Below are positions 1 through 20,715 of a stretch of DNA of 64,000 nucleotides, in pieces. The stretch is from Cladochytrium replicatum (Eukaryota; Chytridiomycota; Chytridiomycetes; Cladochytriales; Cladochytriaceae). The stretch is taken from NCBI GenBank assembly GCA_025526935.1, contig JAHLKD010000043.1, forward strand, positions 62,001-126,000. The letters are read 5' to 3'. Numbering within the stretch: position 1 is the stretch's first letter; the number at the start of each line of letters is the position of its first letter. Position numbers and translations under genes: made by a program. A model generated the notes under the pieces. The model saw nothing but the letters and a program-made list of their open reading frames with translations, was not told where the DNA came from and made no database searches.

Positions 1-2
1 AC

Positions 3-92
3 CGCCCTGAGAGGTCGTATGATGATTGCAGAGCGCGCGGCGGTTCCAACCCTTACAGCAGTGGTGGCGGAGGTGCTCGCCGTGGAGACTAG
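3..92 (+). CDS. 3' end of a Gly/Arg-rich protein (partial)
   Basis: The window opens inside a reading frame that runs 29 codons to a TAG at 90-92. The tail reads RPERSYDD, then SNPYSSGGGGARRGD at the very C-terminus. Such Gly/Arg-rich tails are common in RNA-binding proteins (RGG-type regions), but no folded domain is visible, so the family cannot be named. The frame is a guess based on composition, because the other frames give no protein-like ending. The gene is co-oriented with PRP8, about 300 bp downstream. Confidence 0.5.
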   Translation, partial: RPERSYDDCRARGGSNPYSSGGGGARRGD

Positions 93-399
93 ATTTGTTA
101 AAGTCCAGCGATGAGAATGCTTTGGTATTCCGTTTTCTTTTCTTGTACTTTTGAGAGTACTTAGAAAAACAATGAGTTTTAAAAAGGTTGCAATTTGGAT
201 CAGTTTTCTTGTCCCAGGCGCAGCACCAGACGTGACTGTCTGGCCAACACCTCCGACCATCCCAGACGAAGGGCAACTGCTGCCTCTTGGGTTGAGGAAC
301 AAAAAAGATCGTCGTTTCATTATTATCAACGCGGCGGACGTACTTTGAAGCTTCGTCTTCGACATTGTCAAAACCTGAAAACATCTTTTACTCGTCGAT
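93..399 (+). other. Intergenic: 3' end of upstream gene and PRP8 leader
   Basis: There is no convincing coding frame here. The stretch around 130-180 is T- and A-rich, as expected for a polyadenylation region, and the last roughly 100 bases before the PRP8 ATG form its 5' leader. I see no clear TATA box. Confidence 0.4.
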
Positions 400-8151
<7,752 letters not shown>

Positions 8152-8776
8152 TCGTGATGGACCGTTTGACGTATGAATCAAGTTGTACCATAAAGGCAAA
8201 GACAGACGTAATAAACGATGTGGTCTGATATCAATCGTGTCTGATCCCATGCAACCAGCTGTGATCGTGATTGATCTGAGTGGACAGAAATCAGATCACA
8301 ATCATCCAGTCATTTTTAAACTGCGGCAACCAACCCAAAAGCGACGGACGGGGCGGGCAATTTTGGCAATTATGCCTTACAAGGAACGAAAGCCATCCAT
8401 GGCATTATTTTGTTTGGCTGCTTAGCCTTTAGTAAAGCATACCAACAGCTAACCCTACCATCGATCTTGGCTTGCCGGATTTCTAGTCCCTTATGCACTG
8501 GCTGGCCGTTGTGGTTGTTAGTTCCTCATTGACCTCTGACCCTCAAGAATTCGCTGCTGGAACAGCGATTACTCTGTAAACGTCGTGTCTATCTATCTTT
8601 CGAAAGGTTGGACCCTGCAAACTAGACAGCAACAGCGCAACCACGTCTAACAGTCACATTTTCCAACCAGTGCCTGTTTGTTGGTTGTGCCCTCATTGTC
8701 TGTTTATACCCAAACCAGACATTTGCGAACATTACCTCATTGCAAGATCGAAAAAATTGCGAATCCAAATTACGAC
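8152..8776 (+). other. Intergenic: PRP8 3' UTR and leader of next gene
   Basis: An AATAAA hexamer at 8210-8215, about 60 bases after the PRP8 stop, is a plausible polyadenylation signal. The rest has only short spurious frames. The bases before 8777 should be the 5' leader of the next gene. Confidence 0.4.
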
Positions 8777-11700
8777 ATGCCGTCAGTTCTACAATTCACG
8801 AATGAATCCATGGATGCGACCGGCATTCTGAAAAATCCGCTCGAGGGTCAACACAATGGTGCTACCGGACAGATTGAACAGATTGATTCTGTAATCAACA
8901 GGTGTGATCCAAGTGTTCCCAACACTCCAGACCTAGTCTACGATCCATCAACACCCGCGTTATGCTCGCCAGACATTATAAAATCCCCCGAACCCACGAT
9001 GGATACGGTATGAGTGAAATGGGAACATACCATCCATTCAAGGATAGTTAATGGCATTATTTCTAGAGAGTTGGTGATGTTCAGTTATCAAGTAATAGCC
9101 GGATGCTTAGCCGACTCGGGGAACGTATGGAGGTATTCAAGAAACGAGGACGAAGACTGTCCAGCGGATCAGACAGTCATCTCGATGGAGAGCTACCTTG
9201 TGCGATTAATGAATCATTCGACGATGAACGAAATTCCGAAGGAAGTATGACTCCCAATCGAAACAAAAGCGGTTCTGCGCCGATCTCGTTTCCAGTATCA
9301 ATCTCGAAAGATGACCTGAGCACACTGTGCTCGCAGACTGACTACTTCAATGGATTTGTTCATGCAAGGCACGGAACGCCTACAACCACAAATTCGGACA
9401 CTCTATCGCTCTACGAGCATGCATTGAATCTCACGATGCAGGGACATCAGCTGGGTGAAGTTGGAGGCGTTTCGAATCAGAGTACATTGGATCGGAGCAC
9501 TCTCTCTCGCCCATTGGGGGAGCGGCGAAGGACACTATCTACGAATGGATCTTCTGTACCTTCGGAGTGGTCTCTGCACTCAAAGCTTAAACGGATGAAC
9601 TCCTCACGATCCATGCGGTCCATTGGGCCAATTTCGTTGTTTTCCTATTCGACTTTGGATCGAAAGAACGACGGGAATGTGATTTTTGAGCACGACATCA
9701 CAGACTCTGTGGTACAGCACAGCGATGTTGAGAAATGCGGCGATCTGCCAGTCCAAAATGTGGAACCTTCGGCTATTTCTAATCACATTGAATCGACTAC
9801 AATTTCCGAAGATCATCATCTCCCATCAACTGCAACCCAACTACAACTTCTTACGCAAGAATTCAACCTCCCAAAGCACATTAAACAGGTATCACACCAG
9901 TGTCTAGCCATTGTTTCAGTATCTAACGTCAACTTTCAGGAACTCGAAATCTGGCGCCGAAGTTCAGCAATATCGCTTTCGCAGACCCGTAGCTGGTCAG
10001 ACAACGGAAGAGCTCGCTCCAATCCAGCAGCACCGCCAAGGTCGGACAGTTTGCTTACTTTGGGAACAGACATGCAGATCAGGCGATCTCCTTCATCTGA
10101 TCTTCGAGCCGAAATCCCTGCGGATGATGTGAAGGATGCTGAGAGAACTTCAACACCATATCTCACCGTCACTGATTCGGAGCTGGAGTCGCCAAGACAG
10201 GTCTTGGACGATAGTCTAGCCACGTTTAAAGCCGGGAACTCTCCATCTTCAGAACACCTCGTCCAATCTCCAATCGTTGAAGCAATTCCCGAGGATCGGA
10301 TTGACCATGCACCATCAGCACAGAGCACATGGTCACGGGATCACAGTAGATCACCAATAGCGGATAACAGCGCAACGATTGATCGACGTCCATGGTCTCC
10401 CTCAAAGCGTCATAGGGAAACTCCATCCTGGAGTTCATCATCTTCAAAACAGGATGCTCACGAGCCGTCTAACGTTCAAACCGATAACAATACAGCAAAA
10501 GTAGCCGCAAGCGCGTTTGAAGTGAGGCACGGTCGCGGATTAAAGCAGCTCATTCGAAAAGTGTCTACCCGGGTTCGACAGATCTTCCCTCAAAACGCTA
10601 CTAATCCGCACGATCCAACCAGTTCTTTGAGCTTGGCTGAATCCAACGACACCCCTACGTCTCCCCTCGCTCAGTTTGGCATTCCTTTGTATGGAGCGGA
10701 AGTTGGATCAACCGATATGCTGAGCTCCACAAGTACATTGGGTCAGCGACGATGGCTCGAAGTCAGTTCGCCTGGAGCTGATGAAGATGCCCAGTTTTGG
10801 CCGAAGTCTTCCGTTGTTTCCAGTCAAAGCGTTGGACAGCTGAAGCGGAATGCTAGCCTATCCAAGTTTCGAATGCATTTGCATCCTGAGCGCTGTGGCA
10901 CTCCGGACTTCAGCGAACTTTCCGAAGATGGATCGAATCTTGCAACTGTTAATGGCAGGAGCGCAAGAAAGAAGCCGAGCATATCCAATCTCCTGGGGAT
11001 CTATCGGCCCTCGAATGATTTTAGCTTGTCAGAGAGTGAAGACGATGCTGTGAGTAACATCAGACGAGCACGGGCGATGACGGACCCGGTACGCGGAAAC
11101 ATCCTTCTTGCTCGGGAAAGCTTAGCGTCCCCGACCGCCGAACAACTGATGAATCACGACTTGATAGGCGATGATGTCTACAGATCAGTTAGTAGCCCCA
11201 CGACCACTGTCACCACGCTCATTTCTGGTGTCGAAGTGGACATCAGGCAGAAGACTCGTGCACGGCTGGACCCGAACAAGTCTCGATCTTCCTTGATCTC
11301 CAAAGTGACATCGTATCTGGACAAGCGGTTGAAACCCACCGATGATGGCATTGATGCTCCAAAAAAGTGCGAAAGCGGCTGGACCAGCAGTGCAGTTGGA
11401 CTCGGATGGAGTCACGACGAGCATTTTCTTGCAGGAACTTCGTCCGCATCGCGTCCATCCACTCCTTTGACTCGAGCTAACAGCAGGAACGGCAAGATAG
11501 TTGGAAGGGCGAGCAGCGATGGCCTCGCTATCGATTCGATCTCTGTATTGTTCCCATCGACGGCAAGAACTGTTTCCACTGCAGTAACAGCAGCTGAGAC
11601 GGGGAGAGTGACACCACCACCAACGCCATTCACGACGTGGAATAAAACGTGGAAGAAGTACGGAAAGCTTCACAAGAGAACACAGAGTAATGCGAGCAGT

Positions 11701-12932
11701 GTAGCAGGAGACGACGCCGGCGTATTCAGGGGAGGGAAAATCACAAAGGAAGAGCTCAAGGCGTTGAGTTTGGACTGGGATGACGAAGATTCTGGTGAGT
11801 CTGAAGACGACCTTGCCCCTATTGACGAGGTTCGACTTGATCAATCTGGAGCTCAGCCTTCTGACACTAATTCAACTGGTGAGTTGCTGGTCACGCCTGC
11901 GTTTGAGTTAAGGATTGATTTACCTATCCCAAATTCATTGTAGATTTCCGATCTCAGCATAGTCGTCGACGTAGTGTAGCTGCCGTGGTTGTTGCGGCTA
12001 ATCTTGTTGAGGGACATCTTGAGCAAGCAGTTAGGCGTAGACCTCAGTACCCCTCGCGTGAAGGATACGAGGGACTACGTCGAACGTTGTTGGCTATCGA
12101 AAGCGATGTTGCAGCGACATTGGAGAACACCCTCGCTACACTTGCCGAACAGCAATCCATTCACTCTTTGGATGAAACAATCTCATCTGAAGACGCAGAT
12201 GACGAAGCCGGAGATGAATACGCCGGGCGATACTCACCGATTGTTGACAGCCAAAAAAGTGATCCGTTCAGAGCAGAGAATTCCGAGGTTTCTCAGACCG
12301 ATCCATTTGGAGTGCCTGAACACTCCATTCCAACAGAACTCAAGGACCCGGAAACGTGCAGCAATGCTGACTGTCAGATATCGCTGTTTGCCGATTCTCT
12401 TCCTCGCCCTCGAGCGAGCCTGTATCGAGGCGAGCCGTTCGGGGAGAATGCTTCGCGGCCGCTTACCATCCTTAGAGATTTTGACTATATTGCATCTGCA
12501 GACAATTTCTTCGATCAGCGTGCTGTGGATCAACATGCTGAAGATGTCAACGTGACGCCAACGAGGGTAAGGCTTTCTTCCGAGACTGCTCGACCGGAGC
12601 CGGAGCTTCGTCGACGACGGAGTAGCACTACACGCAGGAGCATCAGGACCGTTCGACGTCACGGCAGTAATGCCACGCACCGTCGCCAAAAGTCTTCGCG
12701 AGGCGGGATGATCCTCGCATCGCATCCCCAAGTTCAACCTGTGGTACAGAAGTGGTTGTTGGAGTCGTTGACATCCGATTTCCGCGAGATCTATAACGAT
12801 GTTGTTGTAAAGGGGTTGGACTTTGATGCTTTTATTACAAAATACGGGCCCAGAGTCGAGCAAGAGAACGGCGAAGAAGAGTGGACGAGAGAAAAGCGAG
12901 ATTCGTCGATGGCGGTTGTGAACGGGTTGTGA
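8777..12932 (+). CDS. Large Ser-rich, mostly disordered protein, function unknown
   Basis: I do not recognise this protein. Proposed exons are 8777-9007, 9067-9888, 9940-11878 and 11944-12932 (3,981 nt, 1,326 residues, frame intact). The third exon join uses intron 11879-11943 and continues as DFRSQHSRRRSV. Intron 9889-9939 is 51 nt and stop-free, with CTAAC just before its 3' end. The protein is rich in Ser, Thr, Asp and basic-Ser pairs (KRTQSNASS, RRRSSTTRRS), suggesting many phosphorylation sites. A short acidic patch (DWDDEDSGESEDD) lies about two-thirds through. The C-terminus is the most ordered-looking part: VQKWLLESLTSDFREIYNDV with hydrophobic spacing like amphipathic helices. No membrane segment or catalytic motif is seen. 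A signalling or cytoskeletal scaffold is possible but is only a guess. Exon 1 and its start are less certain than the rest. Confidence 0.75.
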
Positions 12933-13290
12933 ACAAACGGTGCACCACTTCGGTTGGTTGCATGTACTTCTTATGCCATTGTTTCTCGTTCCGCACCTGT
13001 TTCTGTTTGCGCATCATCCGAGCATTTCTTATTTAACCAGTGTGATGGGAGTTGATTTGCCTTCCATTATTCTATTCTTTTACTTTTTCTTTCAATAGTG
13101 TTAAATAGAGTTATAGACGTTGAATTGAAAGCCGACTTTACCGATGTGCCCTCATACTCATAGAACGAGTTCGACATTCTGTGGATCAGCTACCCAGTGG
13201 TTTCTTCCGTGATCGTTAAAAAATAGAGGTCCTATATTCCTTTTCTTAAAATTTACAATCCCATCCTCGCCACTCCCGTCGACAACAAAT
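12933..13290 (+). other. Intergenic between disordered-protein gene and SPT6
   Basis: A T-rich stretch around 13040-13100 fits a 3' UTR and polyadenylation region. The bases just before 13291 are the SPT6 leader. Nothing else is visible. Confidence 0.4.
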
Positions 13291-16200
13291 ATGTCAGACG
13301 GTAAGTGTCAGCGGATCTGGATGCTGCTACAGCAGACGGAGGCTTTGATCATCTGCTCTAGGTGAAGTCGATTTTCCGGATGTTGATGAGGACGACGTAA
13401 TGCCAAACCCGGTATGGCGCACCAAAAGAACATCCAACACCATGAACCTTACCAGTGCAGCAGGCCCGAGCAGACAGCGAGGATGACGAAGGAGAATCCA
13501 CGAGTCCAAAGAACGTGGTGAATAGAAATTTCGGAAGCTTTCCTCTATCAACGCCTCACCAAATATATCTGCGGTATAGAACTCTGATTCGGACAGCGAG
13601 GAAGATGGAGAAGATGAACCAACGGAAGGTACAATCTTCCTGTATCCACGGATTCCTACAATATGCTCATCTATAATCTTAAGCGGACAAACGCTTCGTT
13701 GTGGATGACGACGACGATGATGATGGAAACCAAGAAAAGGGGGATGAAAACGAAGACGAGGAACCACAGCGGAAAAAGCATAAAAGACGGAAGCGCACGG
13801 TCAGAGAAGGTAATGGCGAGAAGTGTGCAGATTAGCAAGAGCTAATGTAGGGCAGATGACGAGGAAGAAGATCTCGATGATGACGACCGTGAATTGATGC
13901 AGGAGAACCTGGGTATTCAACCGCAGCAGGTATTCCTTGAGAGAGCTTTATTTTTAAATGAATGGCCCACGAACCGGCATGCCTTCAGCGTAAATACAAA
14001 CGACTGAGGAAGAAAGATGATGAGGACACTGGCCGTCGTCGTGCGCCTATGGACCTGGGTGATGCGCTTTTCAACGATGATGATGATATGGAGGATCGAG
14101 ATGATGATCGTTATGGACGGGACGACTTGATAGTCGATGACGAAGAAGAAAACTTTGTGGTCGATGATCAGGAGGATGATGATGACGATGTTGGACAGCG
14201 AAGGATCGAGCAGAAGGCTCGCCGAAGGCAGACTTATGAGCTTGCGCAAAACTTTGGTGCTGATCTGGGAATTCAAGATATCGGCGAGTAAGTATATCAA
14301 CTTCCTTGGTGGTCGTGGTTTCTTGGTTAACGCAAGGTACAAGGGCTTGGGAAACCATTCAAGAAGTTTTCGGCGATGGAACAGATTATGAATGGGCGAT
14401 GGTACATGTAGGTATTTTAGTTTATGGTCACAAAAAGTTCTCACCACAAATCGGAAGGATGACGATGAGCTTGCGGACGGGTTGGAGGATAGAGTCAAAG
14501 CAGTACAACTAGAGGATGTGCGTAAACACCACTGGGCTAAAAAAACATGTCTAACTCCCATTACAGGTTTACGAGCCAGCAGCCCTTGAAGCTAGGATGA
14601 TGACAAAAAAGGATAAAGACATCCGAGAGTTGGATGTCCCTGAACGTTTCCAGGTTAGTTTTGATATCATCTCTTAACATTCATGGCTAAATATTTTTCA
14701 AGGAGCGTGGAAACTTCCGCCCCTTGAGCGAGGAGGAGCTCAGTTACCGCCCTCTTCTGATTGCACAAGATCTTCTCCGGAGGAACAGGTCTCAAGAAGA
14801 CGGCGCGTTGCTCACTTTGGATCACCCATTGGTTGCAGCTGTAAAGCATGTAATTAGGTTTCTACGGGCGGACAACTTCCTTTATGAGGTTCCTTTTATA
14901 TTCCACCACCGCAAGGATTACTTCGACGGCCATCTGAACCGCCTTGACCTTTGGACCATTTACGACTTGGACCATCAGAGAGCGCTCTTAGAAAACAGGA
15001 AGCTTAGCCTGCGAAAGCTATTCGACGAGATTATCAGAATGTCACCTGAAGCCCGAGACGACGAACCGTGCGAGGAAGCGCTTCAAGAAGCGGAGAGCGC
15101 AGGAACAATGGACGATGTGCTGGACTTGTATCAGTACATTCAACTACACTATTTCAAAGAGATCCAGCAGATTGAGGCGTCGAAATCTGACACTTTCAAG
15201 CGTCCGATTCGCAAGACTTCTTATGAAGTTGCTATGATTGCTGGTATCTCGGAATTTGTGAAGGTGGGCCATGTGATTTCCCCGATGATTGAAACTTAAT
15301 GGAAATTTGACTTTTTCAGCTATTTGGCGTCAATGTCCCGCTGTTCTCGAAGTGCTTTACTACAGCTGTTGACGAGCATTTTCCGGATGACGTATTGGAA
15401 GAGCCTATGATTGCGGCTTCGCGCTTTGTGTCATCCCAATATCCAAATCCGGAAAACGTCCTCGAAGCTGCACGCGAGATATTGGCAGATAGAATTGCTG
15501 TGGATCCAAAGTTTCGATCGTTTCTTCGAAGAGTTTACGAGACGGATGCCGTCATTACTACATTCCCAACTGAGAAAGGAAAGTCAGAGTTGGATCAGTC
15601 CCACCCGCACTATGTAAGGACCTGTTCAGCTGCATAGTTTTTTGGACTGATCCATGTGCTTTGTTCACAGCAATTCAAATATTTAAAGGAGAAGCCCGTG
15701 TACACCTTTTCTGGGGCTGAGGTTCTCCAAATGTTGAATTTGGAGGATTTGAAACTCATTACGATAGAGGTGCGTGTAGATGCTCAAGATAAGCTTTTGG
15801 AGGACATCTTCAAGCACATAACGAATGACGGTACTAGCGTCTGGGCCGAGTACTGGAATCGAGAGAGGACCATGGCAGCAGATACTGCAATGAGGACACT
15901 TTTGTTTCCTGCTATGGCCAAGTGGGTCAAGGAAAAGCTTGCTGCAGATGCCGTGATCGAAGTTGGGGAGGTTTGTCGATCGCGATTCGAGCAGGAAGTG
16001 GATATGGCTGGATGGGTGGGTCAGGATAATGATGATGCTCCAGTCGTCGTTTCCTTGAGCTGGGGCGATGGTCAGCGCAACTCACCTTGCTACGGAGTGG
16101 TTCTTAATCCTTACGGCGAGATGGTTGATAACATCCGCTTGGATCAAATGGGCGATCCAAATCCTGATGTTCGTGCTAAAGCGCAGGGAATGCTCTTGGA

Positions 16201-18520
16201 TTTCATCTTGGATAACAAACCTAAGCACGACCCTTACATCATCGTCATTGGCGGCACTACCGTTACCACCAAAACTAGGCTCTTGCCCGACATCCAAACC
16301 GTACTTGATCGTGCACCGGACGGAGATGTCCGTAAAATGCCTGTGATGATTGTTGACGACGCTGTGGCTCGAATTTTTATGAATTCGAAGCGTGGATTGG
16401 CAGAATTTCCTGAAGGAGAGTACCCTGAATTGGTGCGCTACTGTGTGTCACTTGGCCGAAAAGTGCAGGATCCGACAATGGAATACGCGGGACTTTTCAA
16501 CGAAAACGAAGAGTATAAGGCATTGAGCATTCATTCGCTTCAGTATTTAGTAAGCGAAGGCTTAACATTTTCAATTTTCAGCGGCTTACAAATTTTGCGT
16601 CAGCTTCCGGAGGATAAGTTGAAGTTGAACCTTGAGCGCGCTCTAATCAACGTGGTGAGCAATTGCGGTGTCGATATCAACAAAGCTGTTGCATATCCGC
16701 ACCATAGGCACACGCTTCAGTTTGTTGCAGGTTTAGGACCTCGAAAGGCGAATGGGCTCATCACCACAATTAGTCGCCAGGTATGCTACCTAATCCTGTT
16801 GGGACTTTCAAATGACCTAACTTTGTTCTAGGGTGGGACATTGAAGAACAGAGGCTATCTTATCAAAGAATGTGGAATGGGAATCAAAATCTTCATGAAT
16901 TGCGCAAGCTTTATTCGTATTCGTGAGCAACATTTTAAACGAGGACGTCACGAAGAAGGATTGGACATTCTCGATGATACCCGTATCCATCCTGAAGACT
17001 ACGATCTAGCACGCAAGATGGCAGCAGATGCTTTGGAAGTTGACGATGCATACGATGATGAAGAGAACCCGTCTGTCCATGTTCGCGAAATCATCGAAGG
17101 GGAAATTCGCCGATTGGATGATCTTCTTCTCGAGGATTACGCTTTGGAACTGGAAAGGCGTATCCACACTCCGAAGAAGATTGCTCTTACCAATATCAGA
17201 GATGAGATGAAAGGACCATACCGCGAGCGACGAAAGCGATTCAGCCCGGCTACGAGTGATCAGATATTTACCATGTTGATTGGGGACACTCCTGAGTCGC
17301 TCATGAATTCGGTGGTCACAGTTGAAATTGTCAAAGTGTTCCCTCGAATCGTTAAAGTCCGACTACCGTCGGGCCTGGACGGAATAATTCAAGCGCGTTA
17401 TTTGGACGATTCCATGGTCATCTCGCCTTTCGATGTTGTTAGTGAGGGACAAGTTCTCCAGGCTCGAGTGAACAACATTGACCGCGAGAAGTTCACGTGC
17501 GAGCTCACAGCAAAGCCTAGCGAAGTCATTCGACGGGTTGAAAGCAAGGAACAGTCGAAATACTTCGACGAGGATCGAGAGCGCCGGGACCTTGAGAATA
17601 GGAACGGTGAGTATATTTGTGGTTTGATCAAAAGAAAGGTCTCATACTTCTGTCTAGCTGAGATTCAGCGAACGAGAGCACGTCAAACCCGTGTCGTTCA
17701 GCATCCATGCTTCCAGAGCATTAATTATCTCCAAGCAATCAACTTCTTGGCCGGGAAACCACGGGGAGAGTTTGTTATCCGACCCTCGACAAAAGGCAAC
17801 GACCATCTCTCCATTACTTGGAAAGTTGAAGAGGGGATTTATGATCACATCGGTACTTCTACCCATGTCCAACTTCACCATTGACTAAAAAAGCAATTTG
17901 CCAGATGTCCTTGAGAAGGACAAAGACAATGACTGGGCTTTGGGAAGACGGCTTTATATCAGGAATGTGGAGTATTCAGCACTCGATGAGATCATTGCTC
18001 GGTACATCGACCCGATGAGCCGCTTTGTCTCGGATATCATCGATCACCCCAAGTATCACCGAGGGAGCAAAGCTGACTTATGTATGTTATGTCCTCTTTC
18101 GTGTTCTCTGAGTTAACACCTAATTATCAGTGCAACAAATTCCAAACCTGGTTCAAAGACAAAAGCGAACGTATTACGCTTTTGTTTTGAATGCACAGAA
18201 GCCTGGCTGCTTTGATTTGGTGTATATGCACCCAAAAGCACGTGCTCAAGAAGATCTTGTAACTGTCAAGCCCGAAGGCTTCGAATTCAGACGAAAAACG
18301 TTCCAGCGTGTGGATGATATGATCGACTACTTTAAGAAGGATGTAAGACAATTTGATCTTTCCTGAAATGCGTGAAAGCTTATTTGCTTGCTAGGAAATG
18401 AGGAGAATGCAAGCACCACCTTCTACTTCAAGCCGCAACCGACCGCCTCCAAATCAGTCTGCACAACGCCCACCGGTGCAGGATCCCCGGTCGGTAAGAG
18501 GGGCCATGCAACGTGCTTAG
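13291..18520 (+). CDS. SPT6: Transcription elongation factor and histone chaperone SPT6
   Basis: Nuclear elongation factor that binds RNA polymerase II and histones. I read 19 exons that sum to 4,263 nt (1,420 residues). The first is 10 nt (ATG TCA GAC G), followed by five more small exons encoding the acidic N-terminal tail with a Lys/Arg patch (KKHKRRKRTVRE). Later exons give the helix-turn-helix core, a YqgF-like domain near residue 760 (DPYIIVIGGTTVTTKT) and a helix-hairpin-helix near 905 (LQFVAGLGPRKANGL). An S1 domain follows at about 1085-1155 (VEIVKVFPRIVKVRL) and the tandem SH2 module begins near 1200 (GEFVIRPSTKGNDHLSITW). Intron 16550-16603 is 54 nt and stop-free; removing it gives the expected LQYLLPEDKL. 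Splice sites in the acidic N-terminus (13300-13990) were chosen by frame and composition and could be off by a few codons. Confidence 0.95.
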
Positions 18521-18700
18521 GTTTGTTTAGCGTCGAGATTAAATTCATCGAATTTGTTTGGCTCGTTGTACAGTCAAATATATCAAAGGTCGTTCGAATG
18601 TGTTGTTCTTTTTCACCAAAAAAATTTCAAAAAGTTAAAAAATAACAACTTGTGAGAGAGTGGTTGTGGCGTCAAGCAACGTCTTGCTGATGAAGTCAAC

Positions 18701-19702
18701 ATGTCATCCAACATTGTCTACAACAACGTCAACAAGCTACTGACCCAGGTGGGCCAGGATCTTCAGAAACTAGAGACCGGCTTTGATACCTCGCAAGCGC
18801 TCCAAGGTAATGCATCCACCAATCCAAACCTATCTTCCAGCAACCAACGATCCAGAAAAAGAGCAGATAACGGCGAATTTCGTCTCCATTAAGAGGCAAA
18901 CCGACGATTTGGATGAATGGGGTAAAAAAGAAATCACGGCGATCAAGCGGGAGAAGGCACTGAGGTATTTTCAATGAGTATTGGCAAATACCATCAAACT
19001 CTAAATCCTTCGAAGCCGCGTTGCAAAGGTACGGGATGAACACCGAGCGCTTACGTCACAATTCGACAAATGGAAAGCGCAACATTATGCCGCCCAAGCA
19101 GCTGTAAATATCACCCCACAATCATAATCTCCCCAATCGCTCACTTACGGAACTTTCGTATGGGATTTTGCGTAAAAGGCAACTGCCGTGCAAGAGCGGA
19201 ACGAGTTATTTGGAGGACGACCGACGCCTATACAGCGCTACGTGAGTTTTTTGCAGAAATGCGGGTGTATTTGCTATTTTTTGAAACTAAACAACCGTTT
19301 CTCTAAGCGTGTAGACTCGCATATGGATCCGCATGCGGACTCAACGATACTGATGATGGAACAGGCTCTAAATGAGCAGAACGCGGGTGTCGGTGCCTCT
19401 GTCAATAGGCTGGACGAGTTTATCTTGATGGGGAGGCAGAGTCTGCAGGAGCTGGTGGACCAGAGAAATATGCTCAAGGTGTGTGTTTAGCTCCTGTAAT
19501 TGGCGCGATTCTGTGATCTTGATTTATTTCGTGACTTTAGAACACAAGGAGAAGAATGCTGGATATTGCGAATTCATTGGGGCTTTCGACTTCTGTGATT
19601 CGGTTTATCGAGCAGCGGACTGTGACAGACCGATATATATTGTATGGCGGAATGGTTCTCATGGTTGTGTTGATGTACCTGATCGTTCGGTACTTTGGTT
19701 GA
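18701..19702 (+). CDS. BOS1: Golgi Qb-SNARE of the Bos1/membrin family
   Basis: Tail-anchored v-SNARE of ER-to-Golgi vesicles. Six exons (18701-18806, 18856-18964, 19016-19103, 19179-19241, 19308-19478, 19541-19702) total 699 nt, 232 residues, which is the usual size. The N-terminus MSSNIVYNNVNKLL starts an Habc-like helical region. The SNARE helix ends with the family hallmark NTRRRMLDIANSLGLS, followed by VIRFIEQRTVTDRYILYGG. The C-terminal membrane anchor is VLMVVLMYLIVRYF, after which the frame stops. All joins preserve frame. It lies 180 bp after SPT6 on the same strand. Confidence 0.93.
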
Positions 19703-20416
19703 ACATTGTTTTGCCCCTTCTACACTTTCAATTGGACGTCTGACTGATTTTTGTTTTCATTTTAGTTTTTAACCTTTGCTTCCATTATGCTCCTGTTTCT
19801 AGTCATTCGTTTACAAGCACTGGTTCCCATGATGTCTGGCCTCATCTGTTTAGAGGGCTCGATTCTTTCCATAGACAAGTTAACAGCAGTGGCCGCATCC
19901 CATTGCCCCAATAACCTTTGACAGGAAACGTTAGTTAGATCTTTGACAGGAAACGTTAGTTAGATCTTACATATTCATCCCCATAAGTATTGAAATTTTC
20001 GTCGAGGATGGAAATCGCATCTTGGGGTTCAAGTGCTTCATTTAGAAGAACTTTAAATTTACAGAAGGTGCATTTAATTGAAGTCTGAAGATGAAGCCAT
20101 TCACAAAATATAGGGTCGTGGCGCACAACAATGTTCTAAAAAGAGGATGCCCCGAAGATCATCAAGGATTGACATGCACAATCACACCTGGAAGGATAAA
20201 AGGATTGCCCCCTAAGGTCATTCATGACTGACCCATGTACAACCACGCAGATGATCAAAGAGTTCATTCGCAAACGTTAGGAGGCGAGAATCAGCTGCGC
20301 TGGGAGCCTACCCAGACCTCATATCTCAGCAACCATACCCATCAGAGTAAAGCGGATTTTGCGAAGGTGCCTAATTTTGACGGAAATTTTGATGTGGTCT
20401 TTAAGTTGGAAGCAAC
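19703..20416. other. Gene-free stretch with a 25-bp direct duplication
   Basis: After the BOS1 stop this A/T-leaning sequence has no credible coding frame. A perfect 25-bp tandem duplication (CTTTGACAGGAAACGTTAGT and 5 more bases) occupies 19916-19965. It leads into the minisatellite arrays that start at 20417. Confidence 0.6.
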
Positions 20417-20715
20417 GGATGATAACACAATCTTTCAAATATAAATTGTTGTTTTGAGTGTTCATCTGTTGAAGTACTGTCCAGGAGTTGAGAAAGTGTC
20501 CGGGTGGACAGAATCCTATTGCTAGTAGTATTTCTAGAGAGGTTAGTTGTACTGGATGATAACCCAATCTTTCAAATATAAATAGTTGTTTTGAGTGTTC
20601 ATCTGTTGAAGTACTGTCCAGGAGTTGAGAGTGTCCGGGTGGACAGAATCCTATAGCTAGTAGTACTTCTAGAGAGGTTAGTTGTACTGGATAGAGATCA
20701 CTGAAGTACGGTCAA
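20417..20715. repeat. Tandem repeat array, unit about 136 bp
   Basis: Two nearly identical units start with GGATGATAAC at 20417 and 20554 (137 and 135 bp). A third, shorter and degenerate unit follows from 20689. Each unit contains AAGTACTGTCCAGGAGTTGA followed by a GTGTCCGGGTGGACAG palindrome-like core. There is no coding potential. The third unit grades into the next array through the shared GGAGTTGAGAGTGTG segment, so the two arrays have a common origin. Confidence 0.9.
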
